Below, in pieces: positions 18,355-27,471 of a DNA stretch of 64,000 nucleotides. The stretch comes from an uncultured Deferribacteraceae bacterium (lineage in GTDB: Bacteria > Chrysiogenota > Deferribacteres > Deferribacterales > Mucispirillaceae). The stretch covers positions 1-64,000 of the forward strand of contig CAMRCY010000009.1 in NCBI GenBank assembly GCA_947041165.1, written 5' to 3'. Position numbers and translations under genes: made by a program. Position 1 is the first letter of the stretch, and each line of letters starts with the position of its first letter. The notes beneath the pieces are model-generated. The model worked only from the letters and a program-made list of their open reading frames with translations. It was not told the origin of the DNA and ran no database searches.

Positions 18355-18406
18355 TATATCGATTATTAACGGTTATGTTACCTGTAAAATATCTAACATA
18401 ATTAAT

Positions 18407-19162
18407 CTATAAATATGTTCTGCTACCTTGATACACTTTTTTCCAGTATGACGAATGAAGGTTTGCTATACGAACTGTTTTGCCAGCACTTGGTGCATGG
18501 ATAAATTTTCCGTCCCCAATATATACACCGACGTGATTTATTCGGCTTCCTGATGTCATGAAAAATACTAGATCACCTTTCTGTAATTTACTAATTTTAA
18601 CAGATTTTCCTGATCTATATTGATCTCTTGAAACTCTTGGCAAGTCTAGTCCGTTTAATCTATAAACAGCTCTCGTTAAGCCACTGCAATCGAAACCAGA
18701 TTTAACTGAGTTTCCACCCCATTTATATGGAACACCTTTATAGGAGTGTGCAGCTTTAACAAGTTGATTGCGAAGATAATCGTTATCGCTTAATTTCTCC
18801 GATTTGTAATATGATAGCTCTTCTGGTGATACTATATAGTAATCTGTTATAACTCTACTATTAACAAGTGATTTTGCAGCAGTTTTTGCATCGTTAAATG
18901 TTTTATATCTACCAAACCTAACTTTAAATAAACCGTTCTCTTTGAATAAAAAGGCATCAAGTTTTTTACGATCTAGCTCATCTGTGAACGCTGTTGCTAA
19001 ATCAACATTTTTAAATGCACCAGCTTGTACATTATATACACCTTCGTATTTAGGCTTTTGAGTTTTTGAAGAGTTATTCGATGATGAAAAACCTCTAAAA
19101 TCATAGCCAGCACACGAACAAATAAACAGTATGCTTAAAAAACTTATCAATATTCTATTCAT
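18407..19162 (-). CDS. SPOR-NlpC/P60 cell-wall endopeptidase lipoprotein
   Basis: Predicted murein hydrolase at the outer membrane. The 251-residue protein starts with a lipoprotein signal (MNRILISFLSILFICSC, lipid Cys probably 17), followed by a Ser-rich linker, a SPOR domain at about 40-112 that would bind denuded glycan (YNVQAGAFKNVDLATAF, VRFGRYKTFNDAK), and an NlpC/P60 domain from about 130. The catalytic triad candidates are C159 in FDCSGLTRAVY, H210 in NHVGVYIGDG and H222 in FIHAP. I start at the ATG 19162 with GAAGAG upstream; a GTG at 19192 would add residues before the signal. Confidence 0.92.
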   Translation of the reverse strand: MNRILISFLSILFICSCAGYDFRGFSSSNNSSKTQKPKYEGVYNVQAGAFKNVDLATAFTDELDRKKLDAFLFKENGLFKVRFGRYKTFNDAKTAAKSLVNSRVITDYYIVSPEELSYYKSEKLSDNDYLRNQLVKAAHSYKGVPYKWGGNSVKSGFDCSGLTRAVYRLNGLDLPRVSRDQYRSGKSVKISKLQKGDLVFFMTSGSRINHVGVYIGDGKFIHAPSAGKTVRIANLHSSYWKKVYQGSRTYL

Positions 19163-19256
19163 TAAAACTCTTCTATCCTCAATATAATACACTCTGAATT
19201 ATCTATACACTATTTTACAGTTTCAACCATACTTAACTATAAATATAGCCTCAGCA

Positions 19257-19531
19257 GTATACATACTTTAAACCGATATAGATATTGCTACAATTTAATT
19301 GCTCGACTGCAAAAAAGTTTTAAACGTATATAGATAAACCTTTTAGCTGTTTGCTACAGTTTAATCTGTCTAACTGCCAAAATACCTTCGACCGTGCATA
19401 CTTTAGATCGTTTGCTTGTTTGCTACAGTTTAATCTGTCTAACTGCCAAAATGCCTTCGACCGTGCATACTTTAGATTGTTTGCTTGTTTGCTACAGTTT
19501 AATCTGTCTAACTGCCAAAATGCCTTCGACC
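19257..19531 (-). repeat. 69-bp tandem array copied from the 3' end of serA
   Basis: Two full 69-bp units (19342-19410 and 19411-19479) are followed by a 52-bp unit (19480-19531) that is the actual end of serA, encoding its last residues and TAG stop. A decayed copy lies at about 19257-19341. In each downstream unit the serA tail codons and stop are recognisable. Units nearest serA are most alike, and the farther copies diverge. Confidence 0.9.
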
Positions 19532-21126
19532 TTAGATATCGACTCGATTACGTCATTATTGATATGTCCATCTACAAGTACGAACGCAACTGCTTCATGA
19601 GCGAAATCATCTTTATGCACTCTTGATAGTTCAAAATTTGCTATATTGATATTATTATTACCAAGATGAGTTCCGATCTTGCCGATTATTCCTGGAGTAT
19701 CATTATTTCTGAAATATAGATAATTTCCTGATGCTAGTAGATCTAAATTAAATCCATCAATTGATGTTATATAAGCTCTCTGATCAGGATATACAGCACC
19801 CGTAATAGTTAACTCTTTATCTTTGCTTCTTGCCTTTAATACAAGCAGATCGTTATATTGGTGATAGTTATCTAACTTCTGTTCCATAACTGTGATGTTA
19901 TGATCTTTAGCTGAATATGGTGCTGATACAAATGTGATATTATCGTTCAAACTAATCTCTAAAAATCCTTTAAGTGCTGCAACTGTGAAAGGTTGATAAT
20001 TGTATGGAGAATCAAATGTACGCTCTCCAAAATCTTCTTCAAATCTTTTACCTATCATAGATAGAACTAACTCTTCAGGACTAACATCTAGCATCTGTGC
20101 TGCAAGTCTTCCCATACTAACTGCAAGTTCAAAATATATTTTCATATCTGCTGGAAGTTGTGATTTCATATAAGGTATATTTACAGCGTTCTGATACTGT
20201 CTACCGTTTAACGCATGAGCTACTTGCTCACATATAATAACTGCAACACCTTTCTGTCCTTCTTCTGTGTTTGCACCTATATGAGGAGTTAAAAAGATAT
20301 TCTCTAACTCTAACAATTTACTATTAGTTGGTGGTTCAGCATCAAAAACATCAACTGCTGCTGCGAAAAGTTTACCAGATTTCACACCGTTATATATAGC
20401 CTCTTCAGAAACTATTCCGCCTCTTGCACAGTTTACAAGAATAGAACCATCTTTCATTTTGTTGATCTCTTTATCTGATATAAGGTTACGTGTTTCATCA
20501 GTTAAAGGAGTGTGGAAAGTTAAAACATCTGCAACTTCTAAAACTTCATCTAATGTTTTACATAATGTAACACCTAATTTTTCAGCTCGTGATTCTTTAA
20601 CATATGGATCATATGCGTAAACTTTCATACCAAACGCTTTGCAACGTGAGATAACATTTCCACCTATTCTACCGATCCCCACTATGCCTAAATTTTTATT
20701 GAAAAGCTGGACACCCATAAAACGCTTTCTGTCCCAGCCACCTTTCTTTGTTGACTCACTTGCAGCAGGGATTTTACGAGCAGCAGCCATAATCATACCC
20801 ATTGTTAATTCAGCAGCAGCCAACGTGTTACCTGTTGGTGCGTTCATAACTATAAGTCCTTTCTTACTTGCAGCCTCTATATCAACATTATCTAACCCAA
20901 CGCCTGCTCTTGCTATAATTTTTAACTTACCTATATTCTCAAGAAGATCAGCATCTACATTCGTTCCTGAACGAGTTATTATCGCATCATAACCATGTAA
21001 AATTTTCTTGATCTCATCGTTGCTTATGCCTGGAATCATATCGTATGAAATATTCGGATCTTTCTCTAAAAACTCTATTCCTTCTGCCGCTATGTGGTCT
21101 GTTATGAGAACTTTAAACATAATCAT
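19492..21126 (-). CDS. serA: D-3-phosphoglycerate dehydrogenase, long form
   Basis: First step of serine synthesis: oxidises 3-phosphoglycerate with NAD. The 544-residue protein is the long type with catalytic and Rossmann domains (ITRSGTNVDADLLE, VGIGRIGGNVISRC, NCARGGIVSEEA, HIGANTEEGQ), an intervening ASB domain and a C-terminal ACT domain (NDTPGIIGKIGTHLGNNNINIANF) usually involved in serine feedback. It ends EGILAVRQIKL. AGGAG precedes the ATG at 21126; a second ATG at 21120 is also possible. The last codons belong to the repeat unit that is tandemly copied downstream. Confidence 0.95.
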   Translation of the reverse strand: MIMFKVLITDHIAAEGIEFLEKDPNISYDMIPGISNDEIKKILHGYDAIITRSGTNVDADLLENIGKLKIIARAGVGLDNVDIEAASKKGLIVMNAPTGNTLAAAELTMGMIMAAARKIPAASESTKKGGWDRKRFMGVQLFNKNLGIVGIGRIGGNVISRCKAFGMKVYAYDPYVKESRAEKLGVTLCKTLDEVLEVADVLTFHTPLTDETRNLISDKEINKMKDGSILVNCARGGIVSEEAIYNGVKSGKLFAAAVDVFDAEPPTNSKLLELENIFLTPHIGANTEEGQKGVAVIICEQVAHALNGRQYQNAVNIPYMKSQLPADMKIYFELAVSMGRLAAQMLDVSPEELVLSMIGKRFEEDFGERTFDSPYNYQPFTVAALKGFLEISLNDNITFVSAPYSAKDHNITVMEQKLDNYHQYNDLLVLKARSKDKELTITGAVYPDQRAYITSIDGFNLDLLASGNYLYFRNNDTPGIIGKIGTHLGNNNINIANFELSRVHKDDFAHEAVAFVLVDGHINNDVIESISKVEGILAVRQIKL

Positions 21127-21286
21127 AATACTCCTAACTCTTAATGATAATTAAAGGGTGATGTTATCAAATTAATAGCATTTTAGCAAGTTTTATATAC
21201 TATAAAAGAGTACCCCATATCTAATCTTGCATATTCTCATAAAATTAAAAACTTGAATTTTAATCTTTTAAAAGTTATCATGACGT

Positions 21287-21306
21287 TCAATTATTATTAT
21301 AATTGA
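21287..21306. promoter_or_regulatory. Palindrome overlapping the hemE promoter (candidate Fur/PerR-type operator)
   Basis: Perfect 8-base arms TCAATTAT (21287-21294) and ATAATTGA (21299-21306) with a 4-base centre. It overlaps the -35 hexamer of hemE. It contains a perfect ATTATAA half-site, and the 15-base window 21288-21302 matches about 11 of 14 PerR-box positions by hand count. Control of haem synthesis by PerR or Fur is known elsewhere; here it is inference. Confidence 0.4.
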
Positions 21307-21330
21307 TAAGTTATATTCTAAAGATATAAT
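21303..21330 (+). promoter_or_regulatory. Sigma-70-type promoter of the hemE operon
   Basis: TTGATA (21303-21308), 16-base spacer and TATAAT (21325-21330), giving a leader of about 25 bases before the ATG, with GGAG 8 bases upstream of the start. Confidence 0.6.
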
Positions 21331-21361
21331 AAAATATGTAGATAAATATGGAGTTAAAATT

Positions 21362-22363
21362 ATGAATGATCTAATTATGCGTGCTATAAATAAAGAAAAA
21401 ACTGAAAGATCTCCTATATGGTTAATGCGTCAAGCTGGAAGATATATGAGTGAATATAGAGAGCTTAGATCTAAATATTCTTTCCTTGAACTATGTAAAA
21501 CTCCTGATGCAGCTTATCAAGTCACTATGCAACCGATTAAAGCTTTCGGACTTGATGCAGCTATATTGTTCTCAGATATTTTAACAGCAGTTGAGCCTCT
21601 TGGTGTAAATTTAGAGTTCAGTCCTGCACCAACTATTTCAAACCCTATTAGAAATATGGCTGATCTTAATAGATTAAAACCGTTTCAAGTTGAGAGTGGT
21701 TTAAAATATGTTTACGATACAATAAAATTGTTAGTTAAAGATTTAGATGTACCGTTAATCGGATTTGCAGGAGCTCCTTTCACACTTGCTTGTTATATGG
21801 TTGAAGGAAAAGGTTCTAAATCTTTTACTGAAATTAGAAAACTTATGCTAAACGATAATGAAACTTATTCACGACTTATGGAACTATTAACTGACACAAT
21901 GATTAAATATCTTCAAGCACAAATTGATGCTGGTTGTTCTATCGTTCAAATATTTGATACTTGGGCAGGAATTCTTCCACCTCAAGAATATAAAAAATCT
22001 GTTCTACCTTATGTTGAACATCTAATAAACTCTCTTAAAGGTGCTGCAAAAGTTTATTTTGCAAAAGATGGCGCTAACTATTTTGACTCTATCAAAACAC
22101 TTAAAGCTGATTGTATCGGTGTTGATTGGAAGATAGATTTAAAAGAAGCTGATGATAGACTTGATAATAAATTCTGTCTTCAAGGTAATCTAGATCCATC
22201 TATACTTTTTGCAGATCAATCTATGATTAAAACAGCTACTGAAGATATCTTAACATCTGCATCAAATCTTAAAGGACATATTTTTAACCTAGGACACGGT
22301 ATCATGCCTCTAACTCCTGTTGAAAATGTTAAATACCTTGTAGATCTTGTTAAGAATTCGTAG
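21362..22363 (+). CDS. hemE: Uroporphyrinogen decarboxylase
   Basis: Converts uroporphyrinogen III to coproporphyrinogen III in haem synthesis. The 333-residue protein starts with RSPIWLMRQAGRYMSEYRELR, the substrate-binding motif of the family, and carries FAGAPFTLACYMVEGKGSK, DTWAGILPP and NLGHGIMPLTPVENV. Length is normal. It heads the operon hemE-hemH-ubiA-ubiX, with 9 bases to hemH. A palindrome over its promoter suggests iron or peroxide control. Confidence 0.96.
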   Translation: MNDLIMRAINKEKTERSPIWLMRQAGRYMSEYRELRSKYSFLELCKTPDAAYQVTMQPIKAFGLDAAILFSDILTAVEPLGVNLEFSPAPTISNPIRNMADLNRLKPFQVESGLKYVYDTIKLLVKDLDVPLIGFAGAPFTLACYMVEGKGSKSFTEIRKLMLNDNETYSRLMELLTDTMIKYLQAQIDAGCSIVQIFDTWAGILPPQEYKKSVLPYVEHLINSLKGAAKVYFAKDGANYFDSIKTLKADCIGVDWKIDLKEADDRLDNKFCLQGNLDPSILFADQSMIKTATEDILTSASNLKGHIFNLGHGIMPLTPVENVKYLVDLVKNS

Positions 22364-22372
22364 TTAATAATT

Positions 22373-23344
22373 ATGGCTATTAAAAAAGATGCAGTTATTT
22401 TACTCGGAATGGGTGGCCCTGATTCTATCCATTCTATACAAACATTTTTAAAGAACCTTTTCTCTGATAGAGATATAATAGATTTTCGTGTTGGCAATCT
22501 CGGACAAAAAATATTGTCAACAATTATATCTAAAAAAAGAGCTAAAAAGATTGCACCTGAATATAATATGATGGGAATGCCTAATGGTGGATCTCCTCAA
22601 AATTATTATAATAATAAACTTATAGAACTACTGCCTAAAATGTACCTTGAAAAAAACGGCGTTGAAGCCGATTTTATTCTCGGTATGTGTTACTTCTCAC
22701 CTTATATTGAAGATACTATTCAAACAGTTTTAAAAGGTGATTATAGAAAGATAATTCTACTGCCTCTATACCCTCATTACTCTGACACGACAACTGGAAC
22801 AACTCTAAAACGTGTTACGAGAAGCAACTTAATTAATAAGGCAAAATATGAAAAACTTATCATTATCAACGAATGGTACGATAATAGTATATATAACGAT
22901 GCAGTAGTGAGAAGAATAGAAAATGCAGCAAAAAAATTAAGCTGTGCATTGAAAGATGTATTTGTGCTTTTTTCTGCTCACTCTATACCGCTTGTATATT
23001 TAGAGAAAGGCGATACATATCAAAAAAGTGTTGTAAAACATGTAGATATGATCGTTAATGAACTACAACTGAAAAAATATGCAATATCTTATCAAAGTAA
23101 AGTTGGCCCTGTAAAATGGCTTGCTCCATCTACTAAAGATACGTTGAACAATTTAAAAGATAAAGGGATTGATAACGTGGTTGTCGTTCCTATATCATTC
23201 ATTTCAGATCATATTGAAACTTTAATTGAAATAGATCATCAATTAATTAATGATTATAAAAAAGCAGATTTAAATATTGTTAGAAGTGAAAGCCTAAACG
23301 AAGCCGATGATTTCCTTCATGCGATTATAGATATAATAAGTTAG
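22373..23344 (+). CDS. hemH: Ferrochelatase
   Basis: Inserts ferrous iron into the porphyrin ring (or makes coproheme, depending on pathway). The 323-residue protein has VILLGMGGPDSIHSIQTFL at the N-terminus, LLPLYPHYSDTTTGTT, FSAHSIPLVYLEKGD containing the conserved catalytic His, and YQSKVGPVKWLAPST, then PISFISDHIETLIEID with the conserved Glu. No oxidase (HemG/HemY/HemN) is nearby, so the protoporphyrin or coproporphyrin route cannot be decided here. It follows hemE closely in the operon. Confidence 0.94.
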   Translation: MAIKKDAVILLGMGGPDSIHSIQTFLKNLFSDRDIIDFRVGNLGQKILSTIISKKRAKKIAPEYNMMGMPNGGSPQNYYNNKLIELLPKMYLEKNGVEADFILGMCYFSPYIEDTIQTVLKGDYRKIILLPLYPHYSDTTTGTTLKRVTRSNLINKAKYEKLIIINEWYDNSIYNDAVVRRIENAAKKLSCALKDVFVLFSAHSIPLVYLEKGDTYQKSVVKHVDMIVNELQLKKYAISYQSKVGPVKWLAPSTKDTLNNLKDKGIDNVVVVPISFISDHIETLIEIDHQLINDYKKADLNIVRSESLNEADDFLHAIIDIIS

Positions 23345-23359
23345 GTGGTAAAAGTTTAA

Positions 23360-24208
23360 ATGAAAGATTTTATAACTTATTTCAAAATGATAAAATTTGA
23401 GCACTCAGTGTTTGCTCTACCGTTCGCACTTATGGCGATGGTGCTTGCTGCAAACGGGCTACCAAACAGTCATACTGTCTTATGGATAGTGATCGCTATG
23501 ATATCGGCTAGAACTGTGGCTATGGGTACTAATAGATATGTAGATAGATTTATTGATGCTGAAAACCCTAGAACAAAAGGTAGAGATCTTCCAAAAGGAA
23601 ATATCTCTGCTAATAAAACATTAGCTTACACAATTATATTTACTGTAATATACTTCTTCTCAGCTTATATGCTGAATACTTTAACATTAATATTGTCACC
23701 TATTCCTATAATATTATTTATATTATACTCATACTCTAAAAGATACACAGCGTTCTGTCATCTTCTGCTTGGGATATCTTTAGGGCTTGCACCGATCGGG
23801 GCTTGGATTGCTGTGACTGGTTCAATCACTATTGTGCCGATCATAATAGCATTAGCTGTTATATTCTGGGTTGCTGGGTTTGATATGCTTTATGCTATTC
23901 AAGATATGGATTTTGATAGAGAGAATAATCTGTTCTCAATACCTGCACTAATCGGAGTGAGAGTAACTTTAATATTAGCGAAAATGTCACACATAATAAC
24001 ATTGATATTTTTAGTTTCACTATTTTTTAACTCTAACCTTGGATATATATACATATCTGGACTTATAATCATATCTGCATTTATGGCTTACGAACACTCT
24101 CTTTTATCTAAAGAAGATCTATCTAAATTAAATATAGCGTTCTTTAATATTAACGCATATATCTCTGTAACTTTAGGTTTATTTACGATAGCTGATATAT
24201 TGGTGTAA
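23360..24208 (+). CDS. UbiA-family prenyltransferase
   Basis: Integral membrane enzyme that joins a polyprenyl chain to an aromatic acid. The 282-residue protein has several hydrophobic segments and both Asp-rich motifs, NRYVDRFIDAENPRTKGRDLPKG (first, about residues 54-76, split here by family convention) and DMLYAIQDMDFDREN (second). It is followed 4 bases later by ubiX. In bacteria that make menaquinone by the futalosine route, a UbiA homologue (mqnP) with UbiX/UbiD homologues does this step, so an mqnP role is my inference; 4-hydroxybenzoate prenylation (UbiA) is the alternative. No mqnA-D genes are in the window. Confidence 0.88.
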   Translation: MKDFITYFKMIKFEHSVFALPFALMAMVLAANGLPNSHTVLWIVIAMISARTVAMGTNRYVDRFIDAENPRTKGRDLPKGNISANKTLAYTIIFTVIYFFSAYMLNTLTLILSPIPIILFILYSYSKRYTAFCHLLLGISLGLAPIGAWIAVTGSITIVPIIIALAVIFWVAGFDMLYAIQDMDFDRENNLFSIPALIGVRVTLILAKMSHIITLIFLVSLFFNSNLGYIYISGLIIISAFMAYEHSLLSKEDLSKLNIAFFNINAYISVTLGLFTIADILV

Positions 24209-24212
24209 TTTT

Positions 24213-24797
24213 ATGGATAGAAAAAAACGTGTGTTTGTAGGAATGACTGGAGCATCAGGAAATATTTATAGTAAAAAGTTGATCTCATATCTTTCACAAC
24301 AGAACTATCATCTATCCGTTGCTGCAACAAACAATGCTATACTTAATGCTAACGCTGAAGATAATACTGTGTATAAAAATATTGAAGATTTTTTAGAGAG
24401 AAACAATCTAAATGTTGATAAAGTTTACGATATAAATGATATAGGTGCAGATATCGCATCTGGATCTAATAAAGTTGATTATTCATTTATCGTGCCTGCA
24501 TCAATGGGATATATAGCACGGGTTGCAAACGGAATAAGTATCAACCTTATTGAAAGATTAACAGACGTTGCACTTAAAGAGAGAAGAAAAATAGCTGTTA
24601 TATTTAGAGAGATGCCTCTTTCAAAAATATACCTAGATAATATGAGAAAGTTGATCGACGCTGGAGCAATCATAATGCCCGCAGCACCTGCTTTTTATCA
24701 TCAACCTAAAACAATTGATGATCTTATTAATTTTGTTATTGGAAAATTACTGGACTCCGTAGAAATAGATAATAATCTATTTAAAAAATGGGAATAA
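24213..24797 (+). CDS. ubiX: UbiX-like flavin prenyltransferase
   Basis: Makes prenylated FMN, the cofactor for UbiD-type decarboxylases. The 194-residue protein has the N-terminal flavin-binding GMTGASGNIYSKKL, a central IVPASMGYIARVANGIS and the C-terminal REMPLSKIYLDNMRKLIDAGAIIMPAAPAFYHQP typical of the family (quoted in part: REMPLSKIYLDNM, MPAAPAFYH). It directly follows the prenyltransferase gene, supporting a shared quinone pathway. A matching ubiD is not present here. Confidence 0.93.
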   Translation: MDRKKRVFVGMTGASGNIYSKKLISYLSQQNYHLSVAATNNAILNANAEDNTVYKNIEDFLERNNLNVDKVYDINDIGADIASGSNKVDYSFIVPASMGYIARVANGISINLIERLTDVALKERRKIAVIFREMPLSKIYLDNMRKLIDAGAIIMPAAPAFYHQPKTIDDLINFVIGKLLDSVEIDNNLFKKWE

Positions 24798-24816
24798 AAA
24801 TGGAAGGGTATAGAAA

Positions 24817-25287
24817 ATGAAAATACTATGTGCTAAATGTTTTAGTCCTATGGAAAATGTGAGTAAGTCTATAGCTGTTTGCAACTCTTGCGGATCTAAA
24901 TATATTCTACAAAATAAAGCAACCATCTTTAGAGTTTTGCTCGATGGTGGATTTATTAAAGAGGGTATGAGTTCTAATGATATTATTAAAGCGATCGAGG
25001 TTGGTAATATTCTGCCTGATGAATATATCGCCACTTATAACGGCCCTTGGATAGCTATTATTGATTCGCCGTTCGCTAAATTTATTAAGGAAAATACCGC
25101 CGTTAAAACAACTAAAAAACGTGTTGGTGTTTTTCTATACTTTAAAAATAAACGAAGATTTATTGCTGTATCAATTCTATCTTCTTTCTTTATATTATCA
25201 TTAATCGCAAACGCTATCCTCTTATGGATAATACGCAATATGAACGATAAAATTGAAGATCTTATAACTAAAATAACTGCTGGATAA
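24817..25287 (+). CDS. Zinc-ribbon protein with one membrane segment
   Basis: Unrecognised 156-residue protein. The N-terminus has two Cys pairs (CAKCFSPM and CNSCGSKY, residues about 5-30), a likely zinc ribbon. A middle part (LLDGGFIKEGMSSNDIIKAIEVGNILPDEYIATYNGPWIAI) looks like a GYF_2-type fold by pattern only. A hydrophobic helix lies near residues 114-138, then a short charged tail. It is 19 bases after ubiX and may be the next gene of that operon. The following gene starts 31 bases later. Confidence 0.8.
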   Translation: MKILCAKCFSPMENVSKSIAVCNSCGSKYILQNKATIFRVLLDGGFIKEGMSSNDIIKAIEVGNILPDEYIATYNGPWIAIIDSPFAKFIKENTAVKTTKKRVGVFLYFKNKRRFIAVSILSSFFILSLIANAILLWIIRNMNDKIEDLITKITAG

Positions 25288-25318
25288 ATTAACGTCATAT
25301 CCTAATAAAGGAGCGAAT

Positions 25319-25699
25319 ATGGAAAAATCAAATGGTAGAAGTAAGTTAGCGATAGCTATTAATAGTATGACTATTGAATCAGCAAAACTAGTTACTATCT
25401 CTAAGAAAAAAATGGAAATAAATACACTTAAAAGAAGTTTGTCCGAAAAGGAAAGTATCATACTTAGCAAACTCTACAACTATATTGAAGAAGGAAAGAT
25501 CGATCCTGAACTTTTTATTCATGAATATAGCAGTATAGAACATATTAAAAAAAGTATCGAACAACTAGGTGTTGATAATACAGCGATTAAATCAAACTCT
25601 AAATTGCCACTTGATAAAATTACTGAATTTTCTAAAAACATAACTACTGGAGTCAATGAGATTGCTCAAAAAATTGTTAAAAAAATTACTAAAAAATAG
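25319..25699 (+). CDS. Hypothetical helical protein
   Basis: Not recognised. The 126-residue product is highly charged and Lys/Ser-rich, with no signal or membrane segment; the region 30-70 (KRSLSEKESIILSKLYNYIEEG) is probably helical, and the C-terminus ends in a basic amphipathic stretch. AAAGGAG lies 6 bases before the ATG, which makes it a convincing gene. It overlaps the start of the next lipoprotein gene by about 44 bases, so the pair is likely translationally coupled. Confidence 0.7.
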   Translation: MEKSNGRSKLAIAINSMTIESAKLVTISKKKMEINTLKRSLSEKESIILSKLYNYIEEGKIDPELFIHEYSSIEHIKKSIEQLGVDNTAIKSNSKLPLDKITEFSKNITTGVNEIAQKIVKKITKK

Positions 25700-26141
25700 G
25701 TTTAATCAACAACTATTACTTTTATCTATATTGATAACTGTAATCTCTGTTGGCTGTGCAACAAAACCAAAGATAGATGTTTTAAGACAACATAATGTGT
25801 CTAATAATGTCGTGTCACTAAATTACAGTAAAGATGCTAATATGATGTCGTTCAAAATAACAAATGTGTATGACAAGATATTAGGATACCCAACCATAAC
25901 TTTAACATGCAGTTTTAACACTCAAAGAATGTCAAGATCGTACTCTATAGGAACTATCAAAAAGAACGTATCTAAAATATTTGAATGGGATATAAACTAT
26001 AATCAATGTGACACAATTAAACTTGATTATATTTTTACACTCATAGACTCTGCATCATATTTCGATAAAATGAATGATAAAACTAAACTATATAATAGCT
26101 TAAATCGAAGCCTTCAAGGTGTACTGTATATTAAAGAATAA
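25656..26141 (+). CDS. Small predicted lipoprotein
   Basis: A 161-residue product with a basic N-terminus (MRLLKKLLKKLLKNRF), a hydrophobic core and a lipobox ISVGC with Cys near residue 34, so an exported lipoprotein is likely. The mature part (VSLNYSKDANMMSFKITN, YPTITLTCSFNTQ) has a beta-rich pattern, perhaps Ig-like or YcfL-like, but I do not recognise the family. The start is uncertain: ATG at 25656 lies inside the preceding gene, and TTG codons occur just downstream. It closes the hemE cluster; no clear terminator was found after it. Confidence 0.7.
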   Translation: MRLLKKLLKKLLKNRFNQQLLLLSILITVISVGCATKPKIDVLRQHNVSNNVVSLNYSKDANMMSFKITNVYDKILGYPTITLTCSFNTQRMSRSYSIGTIKKNVSKIFEWDINYNQCDTIKLDYIFTLIDSASYFDKMNDKTKLYNSLNRSLQGVLYIKE

Positions 26142-26493
26142 TTTTTATACTCACCTATCTAGGATTTATATTTTAAATATTAATTAACCTACTCTCTACT
26201 ATCCACTCATTGATATGCACCACGATTATTTCCCATAAATACTTTTAGCACAATTGCTTTAAATTATATTTTTAACTATCTGTTGAAAATCTCTCTACAT
26301 ACCATTTATACCTATATCACACACTCGTCATAAGTTGCTTGACAAACAAATGCTTAATATATGATAATGTTAAATAGTTTCATTGATAATACTTTTCTGT
26401 GTTGTAAAAACTATTTATCAAGTTTTTCTATAAATTTCAAAGTTAATATTATTAGATGCAGTATAATAAATCAAATAAAGGAGGAAGTAGTAA
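26142..26493. other. Upstream region of fba
   Basis: About 350 gene-free bases. The first 190 show nothing notable; the rest contains the fba promoter (26339-26368) and a long leader of about 120 bases before the ribosome site. No known riboswitch was recognised in the leader. Confidence 0.5.
26339..26368 (+). promoter_or_regulatory. Sigma-70-type promoter of fba
   Basis: Perfect TTGACA (26339-26344), 18-base spacer and GATAAT (26363-26368). Confidence 0.6.
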
Positions 26494-27471
26494 ATGGCTA
26501 TTTCTTATAAAGAGTTGGGACTTGTTAATACTAAGGATATGTTTAAAGATGCAATGGCTGGTGGTTACGCTGTGCCTGCATATAATTTCAATAATCTAGA
26601 GCAGATACAAGCGATCGTTCAAGCGTGTGTTGAAACTCGTTCTCCAGTGATATTACAAGTATCAAAAGGTGCAAGAAATTACGCTAATAGCACTATCCTT
26701 AGATATCTTGCGATGGGTGCTGTTGAGTATGCTAAAGAGTTAGGTTGTAATATCCCTATTGCGCTTCATTTAGATCACGGTGATTCTTATGAACTGTGTG
26801 TTGATTGTATAGAGAAAGGTTTCTCATCTGTAATGATAGATGGTTCAGCACTACCTTATGAAGAGAACATTGCACTAACTAAAAAAGTTGTTGAGTACGC
26901 TCATGCACACGGCGTTACTGTTGAAGGTGAACTTGGAGTTTTAGCAGGAATTGAAGATGATGTATCACATGAAGTATCGCATTATACAGATCCTGATGAA
27001 GTTGAAGATTTTGTAAAAAGAACAGGTGTTGATAGTTTAGCAATCTCGATTGGAACATCACACGGTGCGTATAAATTTAAACTTAAAGAGGGTGAATCTG
27101 TACCTCCATTAAGATTTGATATATTAGAAGAGTGTATGAAAAGATTGCCTGGCTTCCCGATAGTTTTACATGGTGCATCATCAGTGCTTGCAAAATATGT
27201 TGATATGATAAATCAATATGGTGGATCAATGGAGAATGCTGTTGGCGTTCCTGAAGATCAGTTGCGTAAAGCTGCTGCGTCATCAGTTTGTAAAATTAAT
27301 ATCGACTCAGATGGTAGATTAGCGTTCACTGCAAAAGTTCGAGAAACATTATTTAAAGATCCAAAAGAGTTTGATCCTAGAAAATATTTAGGTAACGCTC
27401 GTGCAGAACTTATTGTTGCATATAAACAGAAAAACGAATCAGTTCTAGGCTCAGCTAATAGAGTTAAATAG
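26494..27471 (+). CDS. fba: Class II fructose-bisphosphate aldolase
   Basis: Zinc-dependent aldol cleavage of fructose 1,6-bisphosphate in glycolysis/gluconeogenesis. The 325-residue protein carries HLDHGDSYELCVDCIEKG with zinc-ligand His, SVMIDGSALPYEEN, SIGTSHGAYKF and VLHGASSVLAKYVD, plus the C-terminal KINIDSDGRLAFTA. AAGGAGG lies 8 bases before the ATG. It has its own promoter and a strong terminator, so it is monocistronic. Confidence 0.95.
   Translation: MAISYKELGLVNTKDMFKDAMAGGYAVPAYNFNNLEQIQAIVQACVETRSPVILQVSKGARNYANSTILRYLAMGAVEYAKELGCNIPIALHLDHGDSYELCVDCIEKGFSSVMIDGSALPYEENIALTKKVVEYAHAHGVTVEGELGVLAGIEDDVSHEVSHYTDPDEVEDFVKRTGVDSLAISIGTSHGAYKFKLKEGESVPPLRFDILEECMKRLPGFPIVLHGASSVLAKYVDMINQYGGSMENAVGVPEDQLRKAAASSVCKINIDSDGRLAFTAKVRETLFKDPKEFDPRKYLGNARAELIVAYKQKNESVLGSANRVK

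Noticed and set aside
19342-19626. Plus-strand proteins made of repeated LLQFNLSNCQN units
   Set aside because: These frames arise from the serA-derived tandem repeat read on the wrong strand and have no ribosome site.
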